This document shows, piece by piece, positions 15,894 to 21,301 of a stretch of DNA of 21,301 nt. Position numbers and translations under genes: made by a program. Within the stretch, counting starts at the first letter, position 1, and the number at the start of each line of letters is the position of its first letter. The notes below the pieces were generated by a model. The model saw only the letters and a program-made list of their open reading frames with translations, did no database searches and was not told the DNA's origin. The stretch is from JAVBMO01 sp031552355 (GTDB taxonomy: Bacteria > Bacteroidota > Bacteroidia > Bacteroidales > P3), in contig JAVBMO010000035.1 in assembly GCA_031552355.1 (NCBI GenBank), positions 1-21,301 on the forward strand, given 5' to 3'.

Positions 15894-16291
15894 TTAGGAA
15901 AAGGTGCAAGGCGAGAGAAACAGCCGAAAATCAAAATGAGGAAATTTGAAAAGGAGAAAAGGATTTCCAAATAACCAAATCAACAATACAAAAGGCAAAT
16001 AGTCCATTATTGCAAACGCAGTGAAGCAATCCACTTTTTATTGCCATTGCTTTTAAGCAACGGATGGCCAAGAGTACCCTAAATAGCTTTAGCCAAAAGA
16101 CTTGAGTTGGGCTAAAGCCCTCTGTTTTCTGAATATTTTATTCCGTCAGCTAACTGCCGATTGTGTTTTGGCAATTCCTAATTTAGAAAAATTTGCAGGA
16201 AAATATTTTAATTGGAGAAAAGGAAAGAATCCTAAACGTAAATCCTGAAAATCCCTGAATCCTGTCAAAATAAATTAAAATTTGACATTTT
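15894..16291. repeat. Non-coding spacer between convergent genes with hairpin-rich repeat-like block
   Basis: This 398-base spacer has no plausible gene. The part 16009-16120 is rich in self-complementary sequence. ATTGC (16009-16013) can pair with GCAAT (16026-16030). GCCAT (16043-16047) pairs with ATGGC (16064-16068) around an inner TTGCTT-TT-AAGCAA palindrome (16047-16060). GCTTTAGCCAA (16086-16096) pairs, with one extra base, with TTGGGCTAAAGC (16107-16118). The right arm itself contains the perfect hairpin GGGCT-AA-AGCCC (16109-16120). I have an impression that similar GGGCTAAAGCCC blocks recur in Bacteroidetes spacers, but I cannot verify this. The flanks (15894-16000 and 16121-16291) are AT-rich without obvious structure. 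Confidence 0.5.
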
Positions 16292-16867
16292 CTACAATTC
16301 GTTTCCGGCAAGAAACTCCCCTACCCTTTTTTCACTTTCGGCAAAGGCTTTTTCTAAAGAATCGTTTTCAATTACAATATCAAATTGAGGGGCTTTTGAA
16401 ATTTCTTCCACTGCCCTGTCTATTCTCTTTTTCAAGCTTTCAGGGCTTTCCGTTCCACGTTTTTCGAGCCGGTTTTTCAATTCTTCTATGCTTGGCGGCA
16501 TCACAAATACAGACAACGCTTTGTCGCCCAACTTCTTTTTCAGGTTTATGCCTCCCAAAACATCTACATCAAAAACAATGGTATTGCCTTTTGCCCATAT
16601 TCGATTTAGTTCACTTTTTAAAGTCCCGTAATACAAGTCTTTATACACTTCTTCCCATTCCACAAACTCATCTTTTTCTATTTTACATTTAAATTCTTCG
16701 GGAGAAAGAAAATAGTAATCTTTTCCATTTGTTTCACCTTCGCGTTTTTGTCTGCTACAAGCTGAAATAGAAAATTCCAACGTATTAAAAACTGTCAATA
16801 AATGACCCACTATTGTGGTTTTTCCGGCACCCGACGGCGCTGAAAATATAAGCGCTTTTTCTTCCAT
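16292..16867 (-). CDS. gmk: Guanylate kinase
   Basis: 191 residues, normal length. Gmk phosphorylates GMP (and dGMP) to GDP with ATP in the cytoplasm, an essential step in purine nucleotide supply. The P-loop SAPSGAGKTT covers residues 9-18 with Lys16 as the phosphate ligand. The GMP-binding segment SISACSRQKREGETNGKDYYFLS follows at about 33-55, then EFVEWEEVYKDLYYGT, which holds the conserved E-x-A/E..G-x-x-YGT-type motif. The middle has GNTIVFDVDVLGG and the lid/adenine region runs LKNRLEKRGTESPESLKKRI. Later the helix EISKAPQFDIVIENDSLEKAF is typical. It begins 5 bases after the stop codon of the upstream acidic protein gene, so the two are probably co-transcribed. Nothing unusual is seen. 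Confidence 0.97.
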   Translation of the reverse strand: MEEKALIFSAPSGAGKTTIVGHLLTVFNTLEFSISACSRQKREGETNGKDYYFLSPEEFKCKIEKDEFVEWEEVYKDLYYGTLKSELNRIWAKGNTIVFDVDVLGGINLKKKLGDKALSVFVMPPSIEELKNRLEKRGTESPESLKKRIDRAVEEISKAPQFDIVIENDSLEKAFAESEKRVGEFLAGNEL

Positions 16868-16872
16868 AGAAG

Positions 16873-17877
16873 TTAAAAATATTTACGTTCAATAATTTTT
16901 ACCAGAGAAGTGTAAGCAAAAGTGTTTTCACCCCAACAACGGCTTTCCTTGTGGGCATTCAACATATTGTTCACGCTTGTCCGGTCTTCACAATCATTCA
17001 ATGCCATAATAAATTCGTTGTAACTCCGCATATCACCGGAAAAAAGATCGTTGATAAACAAAAACTTTTCATTAATGCCTATCAATTCCCGTAAATCTTT
17101 AATCGATTTCTGTTGCAGATGATTGGCTATATCATTAGTAGAAATACTTTCGAAAATATTGGGTGTTTCTTGTTTGAATTTATCGGCCATTACTTTTGGC
17201 GTATCATGTTCAGCTTTCGCTGATTGTATTTTCTCAGAAACATTTTGTACCATTTGTCCAATATCATTGGTTTTTATGTAATTGAACAAATCCGGCTGCT
17301 GTTGAACTTTGGGTTCTTGTTTTTCTTCTTTTATAGTTTCTTCTTTTGTCGGAACTTCTTCTTGCGGTTGTTGTTCTTCCACTTCTGGCAAAGTGGAAGA
17401 TACTTTTTCATATTTATCTTCATCAGCAATAATTTGCAGAACTTCCGTTTCCACGATGTCGGTTTGAATTGGTATTTCATCAATAAGTATCTCTTCCTTA
17501 ACAACTTGCACTTCCTCGACCAATTCTTCCTCTTTTGTAATTTCTTCTTTTGACTGTTCTATTATTTCTTCCGGCTCTTTTTCGACAAAGGTGTCTATTT
17601 TTTCTGCCTCTTGTTCAGGTTGTTTGTCATGTAAATCAAAAGGGATTTCTTCCTTTTCACTACGTTCCAAAACTTCATTCAGCCTGTTTTCCAAAAGAGT
17701 TTCCTGCTGGATCAGGCTTATCATTTTCAATTCATCATAGAAAGCACGTACTAAGTCGAGCAGTATCTCCAGCTCAACTTGAGGTGGTTCCGCATTAGTA
17801 TTATCTTTCATAGAATGAAGATATAAACTGATTCTTTCAAATAATAAATTCACTTTTGGAGTATTCAGCCGGTTCAT
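16873..17877 (-). CDS. Acidic low-complexity protein with conserved-looking C-terminus, unknown function
   Basis: 334 residues from the ATG at 17877; an in-frame ATG at 17811 (MKDNTNAEPP) is a real alternative, and the sequence does not decide between them. The protein has three parts. The N-terminus (about 1-70) is helical (LLDLVRAFYDELKMISLIQQETLLENRLNEVLE). The middle (about 72-190) is extremely rich in Glu, Val, Ile, Gln and Lys, and looks like an unstructured spacer. The C-terminus (about 255-334) is compact, with IKDLRELIGINEKFLFINDL, FIMALNDCEDRTSVNNMLN and AYTSLVKIIERKYF. A motif F-x2-I-x-T-N-D-I occurs twice, at 198-206 and 242-250. There is no signal peptide or membrane span, so it should be cytoplasmic. 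It sits directly upstream of gmk, 5 bases apart. I believe it is a Bacteroidetes-restricted conserved hypothetical, but no function is known to me. Confidence 0.85.
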   Translation of the reverse strand: MNRLNTPKVNLLFERISLYLHSMKDNTNAEPPQVELEILLDLVRAFYDELKMISLIQQETLLENRLNEVLERSEKEEIPFDLHDKQPEQEAEKIDTFVEKEPEEIIEQSKEEITKEEELVEEVQVVKEEILIDEIPIQTDIVETEVLQIIADEDKYEKVSSTLPEVEEQQPQEEVPTKEETIKEEKQEPKVQQQPDLFNYIKTNDIGQMVQNVSEKIQSAKAEHDTPKVMADKFKQETPNIFESISTNDIANHLQQKSIKDLRELIGINEKFLFINDLFSGDMRSYNEFIMALNDCEDRTSVNNMLNAHKESRCWGENTFAYTSLVKIIERKYF

Positions 17878-18274
17878 AAATCTTTCTGTTTTTTTGATTT
17901 TTGAATGTGTAAAATTACCGGAAAAAAAGAAATGAATATTTCATCGAACAAAAATTTTATCAAAAACTCAAGGTTTATAACTTTTCTTGCAAAATAAAAT
18001 AAATCAATAATTTACGTAGACTTCCTTTGTTTTTATCTACAAAAAAGATTTAAAACGGAAAAAGGCATAACATCAGTCTTTATGGATATATTTTGGGCCA
18101 GCAAAGAATAATTATAGAGAAATATATAAACAATTTATAATCAATCAAAAAAATTGTGTTTAATAAAACCATTCAACACAAATCGAAAGATTATCCTATT
18201 AAAAAGAAAAGACCAGTCCAATAGCTGTAACAGTTTTCAGGACTGGTCTCTTTAAAATTATTTCACCCAAAGAA
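17878..18274. other. AT-rich spacer between two minus-strand genes
   Basis: The 397 bases between the threonine ammonia-lyase gene and the acidic-protein gene contain the lyase terminator near 18200-18249 and otherwise AT-rich sequence. The promoter of the acidic-protein/gmk pair should lie here. The best approximate -7 box on the minus strand is TTATTTTG (17990-17997), which differs from TAnnTTTG at the second base, so I do not call it. No small gene is visible. Confidence 0.6.
18200..18249 (-). terminator. Rho-independent terminator of the threonine ammonia-lyase gene
   Basis: On the minus strand, 26 bases after the stop codon, AGACCAGTCC (18249-18240) pairs perfectly with GGACTGGTCT (18219-18210), with a loop of 20 bases that contains a small CTGTTACAG palindrome. 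The stem is followed by TTTCTTTTT (18208-18200), a proper U-tract. Confidence 0.85.
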
Positions 18275-19507
18275 CTAATTCATAATTTTGTATTCGACGC
18301 CGCGCTTGGTCAATTCTGCTTCTATAGAGGGTAGCTGATCGGGATTTTGCAGGCCAAATGTAATGATAACCAATACATAACCTACAGGAACCCTGCTTAC
18401 CGAACGTTCGTGAACAATATCCTGAATACTTGAACGCATGGTGTCTAAAATACTGATGATTTTCTTTAACTCACCAGCTTGATCGGGAATCAATACGCCG
18501 ATTCTTGCTCTTAAATTCTCCAAAGACAAACCTCTTTCTATAATTTGAGTAAGCAAAAGCATATTGATATTTCCACCGGAAATTATAGGGACAACATTTT
18601 TTCCTGTAAAATCCAATTTTTTGCTTAAAACACCTGCCATGGCTACAGCCCCTGCGGGTTCTGCCAATATCTTGGAGCGTTGAAGCATCAAATAGGTGGC
18701 CCGGGCAATTTCGGTATCACTTACGGTTATGATTTCGTCAACGTATTCTTTTATAATTTGGTATGTTAGATCCCCAACTGTTTTTACGGCTACACCATCG
18801 GCAATGGTCGATATAGTATCCAAGGTTACCACACGATTTTCTTTTACAGATTGCAGCATAGACGCTGCATTTTCGGGTTCCACGCCAATTACTTTTATAT
18901 TGGGATTTAATGACTTTATGGCTATGGAAATACCGGCAAGCAATCCACCACCACCCACAGCAACAAAAACGGCATTGATATCATCGCATTGGTCATAAAT
19001 TTCTAAACCAATAGTACCTTGTCCTGAAATAATATCTGCATCATCGAATGGGTGAACAAAAGTAGCGCCGGTTTCTTTGCAATATTCCAATGCGGCTTCT
19101 TTTGCTTCATCAAAAACATCGCCCATAAGGCGGACATCTGCACCATAGGCCCTTGTAGCAATTACTTTTAAGGGGGGGGTAAACAATGGCATGAAAACCG
19201 TACATTTTATGCCTCTTTGTGTGGCTGCAAAAGCAACACCTTGCGCATGATTCCCTGCCGAAGCACAAACTACACCACATTTTACTGCCTCATCATCTAA
19301 TTGGGATATTTTATTATAAGCTCCGCGGACTTTAAAAGAACCTGTTGTCTGAAAATTTTCCAATTTTAAATAAACATTGGCATCGGCCATTTTGGAAAAA
19401 GTTTTGCTGTGTTCTAATGGTGTTGTTTTTAAAACACCTTTCATAATTCTTTTAGCATGTTCTATATCACAGATTTTGGGAATAGAAACCTTTGGTTTGT
19501 TTTTCAT
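18275..19507 (-). CDS. ilvA: Threonine ammonia-lyase (PLP) with C-terminal ACT domain
   Basis: 410 residues. The enzyme converts L-threonine to 2-oxobutyrate and ammonia. The PLP lysine is K59 in TTGSFKVRGA, the substrate loop is CASAGNHAQGVA, the phosphate-binding loop is VAVGGGGLLAG, and a late SGGNIN motif is present. Residues about 330-410 form an ACT-like domain (LRARIGVLIPDQAGELKKIISIL to VLVIITFGLQNPDQLPSIEAEL). The 400-residue size with one ACT domain fits the catabolic or weakly regulated threonine dehydratase-II type better than the roughly 500-residue biosynthetic IlvA with two ACT-like repeats, so tdcB would be an equally fair symbol. The coding sequence carries an 8-base C run (G run on the plus strand at 19172-19179) encoding part of TPPLK. 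The gene is divergent from a CoA-transferase gene, consistent with amino-acid fermentation, and no ilv/leu genes are near. Confidence 0.93.
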   Translation of the reverse strand: MKNKPKVSIPKICDIEHAKRIMKGVLKTTPLEHSKTFSKMADANVYLKLENFQTTGSFKVRGAYNKISQLDDEAVKCGVVCASAGNHAQGVAFAATQRGIKCTVFMPLFTPPLKVIATRAYGADVRLMGDVFDEAKEAALEYCKETGATFVHPFDDADIISGQGTIGLEIYDQCDDINAVFVAVGGGGLLAGISIAIKSLNPNIKVIGVEPENAASMLQSVKENRVVTLDTISTIADGVAVKTVGDLTYQIIKEYVDEIITVSDTEIARATYLMLQRSKILAEPAGAVAMAGVLSKKLDFTGKNVVPIISGGNINMLLLTQIIERGLSLENLRARIGVLIPDQAGELKKIISILDTMRSSIQDIVHERSVSRVPVGYVLVIITFGLQNPDQLPSIEAELTKRGVEYKIMN

Positions 19508-19543
19508 TGAAATATATTGTAAAACCTTTTGAAATATTTATTT

Positions 19544-19574
19544 ACATTCGTTTTGATTGAATCAAAACGAATGT
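19544..19574. promoter_or_regulatory. Perfect 31-bp palindrome, candidate operator
   Basis: ACATTCGTTTTGATT (19544-19558), a central G, then the exact reverse complement (19560-19574): 15 bp per arm with no mismatch. Its right edge lies 1 base from the minus-strand -7 box at 19576-19583, so it covers the expected start of transcription of the threonine ammonia-lyase gene. A dimeric repressor bound here would block that promoter. In RNA it would form a hairpin at the very 5' end of the message. It is not followed by a U-tract on either strand, so it is a poor terminator. Confidence 0.65.
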
Positions 19575-19575
19575 G

Positions 19576-19583
19576 CAAAGGTA
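19576..19583 (-). promoter_or_regulatory. -7 promoter box of the threonine ammonia-lyase gene
   Basis: The minus strand reads TACCTTTG followed by C, an exact TAnnTTTG match, 69 bases upstream of the ATG. The leader of about 60 bases holds the palindrome and no leader peptide. Confidence 0.6.
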
Positions 19584-19728
19584 CATTTTTTATAAACACA
19601 AAAAGCAATACCTATAAATCAGTTAAAGTAAAAATCCTGTCCTGATTCAATAACTTTGGATTTTTCAGTAATCAATGTAAAGAATAAAATTTAAGGAACG
19701 AAATTGTAGTCTGTTTGATGAAAAATAG

Positions 19729-19736
19729 TACTTTTG
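19729..19736 (+). promoter_or_regulatory. -7 promoter box of the CoA-transferase gene
   Basis: TACTTTTG followed by C fits TAnnTTTG and lies 24 bases before the ATG. It is about 155 bases from the palindrome, so the palindrome is likely to act mainly on the divergent gene. Confidence 0.55.
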
Positions 19737-19759
19737 CATTAAATTTTAAAGATTAAAAT

Positions 19760-21070
19760 ATGCAAAAAATGTATAAAGCAGTATCGGCCAAAGATGCCGT
19801 AAAAGTTCTTAAATCGGGCGACCGTATCCATTTTGGGAGCGTTGCTTCTACACCTCAAATTTTGATTGACGCCATGTGCAAACGTGCTGATGCCGGTGAA
19901 ATAAAAAATATTACCATTTCGCATTTGCACACAGAAGCCACAGCGCCCTACGCTTCGGAAAAATACGAAGGTATTTTTCAATTGGATTCTTTCTTTGTTG
20001 GTGGAAACTGCCGCAAAGACACTCAGGCAGGTTTTGCAGATTATATCCCTTGCTTTTTGAGCGAAACACAAAAATTGTATCGCGCCGGAGTATTAAAACC
20101 CGATGTAACCATGATTCAGGTAAGCCCTCCGGATAAACATGGCTGGGTTTCGTTGGGAACTTCAGTAGATGCCACCAGAGCTGCCATTGAATGTTCCGAT
20201 GTGGTTATTGCCGTTATAAATCCCAGAGTGCCGAGAGCTTGGGGCGATGCCATGATTCCACTTTCCATGATTGATATTTTTGTGGAAGACAATACCCCTC
20301 TTTTGCCTGCCCATTTTACAGAGCCTACAGAAATAGAAAAACAAATCGGTGTGCACGTAGCCGGATTGATTGAGGATGGTTCTACCCTGCAAATGGGCAT
20401 CGGTGCCATTCCCAATGCCGTACTTTCACAGTTGGGACATCATAAAGATTTGGGAATCCATACCGAAATGTTTGCCGATGGTGTTTTAACTTTGGTGGAA
20501 AGAGGTGTTATCAACGGAAGTCAAAAAGGAATTGATAAAGGAAAATTGGTTTCTACTTTTTTGATGGGCTCTCAAAAAGTGTATGACTTTATTGACGACA
20601 ACCCTATGGTAGCCATGATGGACGTAGCCTACACAAATGATCCTTTTATTATTGCAAAAAACCCAAAAGTACACGCCATTAACTCAGCCTTACAAATAGA
20701 CCTTACCGGACAGGTTTGTGCCGATTCTTTAGGAACAAGATTCTACTCAGGTGTGGGCGGACAGGTGGACTTTATTTATGGTGCTTCGCTTTCTCAAGGC
20801 GGAAAGCCAATAATCGCCATGCCTTCAGTCACTGATAAGGGTGTTAGCAAAATAGCCCCTGTATTGAATTTGGGTGCCGGTGTTGTTACCACAAGAGCTC
20901 ACGTACATTGGGTGGCTACAGAATATGGAGTAGTGAATCTTTATGGAAAAAGCATGCAGGAAAGAGCTCGCTTGTTGATTTCCATTGCTCATCCCGATCA
21001 TAGAGAAGAATTGGACAAAGCTGCTTACGAACGCTTTGGCTCACATTTTCACTTTGTGAACAAATTCTAA
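19760..21070 (+). CDS. Acetate/4-hydroxybutyrate-type CoA-transferase (acetyl-CoA hydrolase/transferase family)
   Basis: 436 residues, typical of the Cat1/Cat2/AbfT class-I CoA-transferases. They move CoA between an acyl-CoA and a free acid such as acetate through a glutamyl-CoA intermediate. Seen here are GDRIHFGSVASTPQILIDAM near the start, FFVGGNCRKDTQAGFADYIP (79-96), QVSPPDKHGWVSLGTSVDAT, GIGAIPNAVLSQL (213-225), and LGIHTEMFADGVL (231-243) where E236 is the likely catalytic glutamate. SGVGGQVDFIYGA and a C-terminal MQERARLLISIAHPDHREEL complete the pattern. The close match in the GIHTEM..DG and YIP segments favours 4-hydroxybutyrate or butyryl-CoA:acetate transferase over acetyl-CoA hydrolase, but the substrate is not provable from sequence. 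Start: ATG 19760. A second ATG three codons later is possible. A strong terminator follows. Confidence 0.92.
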   Translation: MQKMYKAVSAKDAVKVLKSGDRIHFGSVASTPQILIDAMCKRADAGEIKNITISHLHTEATAPYASEKYEGIFQLDSFFVGGNCRKDTQAGFADYIPCFLSETQKLYRAGVLKPDVTMIQVSPPDKHGWVSLGTSVDATRAAIECSDVVIAVINPRVPRAWGDAMIPLSMIDIFVEDNTPLLPAHFTEPTEIEKQIGVHVAGLIEDGSTLQMGIGAIPNAVLSQLGHHKDLGIHTEMFADGVLTLVERGVINGSQKGIDKGKLVSTFLMGSQKVYDFIDDNPMVAMMDVAYTNDPFIIAKNPKVHAINSALQIDLTGQVCADSLGTRFYSGVGGQVDFIYGASLSQGGKPIIAMPSVTDKGVSKIAPVLNLGAGVVTTRAHVHWVATEYGVVNLYGKSMQERARLLISIAHPDHREELDKAAYERFGSHFHFVNKF

Positions 21071-21092
21071 ATAGAATTAATGATTTTAATAC

Positions 21093-21136
21093 AAAGCGGT
21101 GCAAAGATGATTTCTTTGCACCGCTTTCTTTTTATT
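21093..21136 (+). terminator. Rho-independent terminator after the CoA-transferase gene
   Basis: AAAGCGGTGCAAAG (21093-21106) pairs perfectly with CTTTGCACCGCTTT (21114-21127), a 14-bp stem with a 7-base loop, followed by the T-rich CTTTTTATT. The stem begins 23 bases after the stop codon. Confidence 0.92.
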
Positions 21137-21186
21137 GCTATTTGTATTTTCTACAATTCCATATCAATAGCGTCCTAAATAAAAAA

Positions 21187-21247
21187 GAGAGGTCAGTATT
21201 TAGATACTCATCGTTACCTTTGAGGTTGCAAACCAAAACGACCTCTC
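21187..21247. promoter_or_regulatory. Inverted repeat enclosing the transposase promoter (read-through protection)
   Basis: GAGAGGTC (21187-21194) and GACCTCTC (21240-21247) are exact reverse complements. Inside them lie two further stems: AGTAT-TTAG-ATACT (21195-21208) and GGTT-GCA-AACC (21224-21234). The right outer arm ends at the base before the ATG. An RNA started outside the element would contain both arms and could bury the ribosome-binding region. An RNA started at the internal promoter lacks the left arm. Confidence 0.5.
21215..21222 (+). promoter_or_regulatory. -7 promoter box of the IS4-like transposase
   Basis: TACCTTTG matches TAnnTTTG and sits 25 bases before the ATG at 21248. 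The expected start site, near 21228, is inside the inverted repeat described for 21187-21247. Confidence 0.55.
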
Positions 21248-21301
21248 ATGACAAAGGTAACACTGTTTTCTCAAATTGTAAGCAAGCTCAACAAAGAAGT
21301 T
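21248..21301 (+). CDS. Start of an IS4-like (DUF4372-type) transposase, cut by window edge
   Basis: Only 18 codons are inside the window: MTKVTLFSQIVSKLNKEV. The opening M-T-K-V-T-L-F-S-Q-I-x-S-K-L matches the N-terminus that I associate with Bacteroidetes IS4-family transposases carrying a DUF4372 N-terminal domain. With so few residues the family is a recollection and not a proof. The upstream layout (promoter and inverted repeat just ahead of the ATG, shortly after a gene terminator) fits the left end of an insertion sequence. The element's outer end is probably near 21170-21185 (around CGTCCTAAATAAAAAA), but its terminal repeat cannot be checked without the far end. Confidence 0.6.
   Translation, partial: MTKVTLFSQIVSKLNKEV

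Noticed and set aside
16282..16692. Open frame of 136 codons on the plus strand
   Set aside because: Antisense to gmk, whose P-loop and other motifs are unmistakable.
19508..19570. Leader peptide or T-box attenuator for the threonine ammonia-lyase gene
   Set aside because: The only ATG in the leader is followed at once by TAA, there is no T-box-like sequence, and the palindrome has no U-tract after it.
1..21301. CRISPR array, tRNA, rRNA or prophage genes
   Set aside because: No spaced direct repeats, no cloverleaf-like sequence with a conserved T-loop, no rRNA-like stretch and no phage structural gene were seen.

Overview
The window reads as a chromosomal segment from an AT-rich Bacteroidota (Bacteroidetes) genome, most likely an anaerobic Bacteroidales-type organism. 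The evidence is a TonB-dependent receptor with an N-terminal CarboxypepD_reg-like domain paired with a DUF4249 lipoprotein, a GIN-domain (DUF2807) lipoprotein, a DUF4878 lipoprotein, signal peptides ending in Ala-Gln, and repeated TAnnTTTG boxes 15-80 bp upstream of genes, which is the Bacteroidetes -7 promoter consensus. An acetate/4-hydroxybutyrate-type CoA-transferase fits, but does not prove, a fermentative amino-acid-using lifestyle.

Layout. 1-306: 5' part of an IS1595-type transposase on the minus strand, running off the left edge. 506-2549: gcvT (glycine cleavage T protein) and a polytopic membrane protein, closed by a very strong hairpin terminator. 2645-4468: an exported TPR protein. 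4599-7921: a tight four-gene envelope operon (GIN lipoprotein, lipoprotein glycerophosphodiester phosphodiesterase, two probable outer-membrane beta-barrels). 8159-11552: TonB receptor and DUF4249 lipoprotein. 11597-12844: CPA2-type cation/proton antiporter. 12845-13190: a non-coding cluster of short hairpins. 13191-15893: mltG, then a DUF4878 lipoprotein, a small unknown protein and a WbqC-family protein. 15894-16291: non-coding with a second repeat-like, hairpin-rich block. 17877-16292 (minus): an acidic unknown protein and gmk. 19507-18275 (minus): threonine ammonia-lyase. 19760-21070: CoA-transferase, divergent from the previous gene across a region holding a perfect 31-bp palindrome. 21248-21301: start of an IS4-like transposase, running off the right edge.

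Most genes are housekeeping or envelope genes: peptidoglycan (mltG), nucleotide (gmk), one-carbon/glycine (gcvT), threonine breakdown, CoA transfer, nutrient uptake at the outer membrane and ion homeostasis. No phage, CRISPR, tRNA or rRNA was seen. I found no clear defence or secretion system. The least explained items are the non-coding hairpin arrays at 12899-13035 and 16021-16120, the operator-like palindrome at 19544-19574, the four-gene envelope operon, and the acidic protein upstream of gmk with its duplicated F-x2-I-x-TNDI motif.
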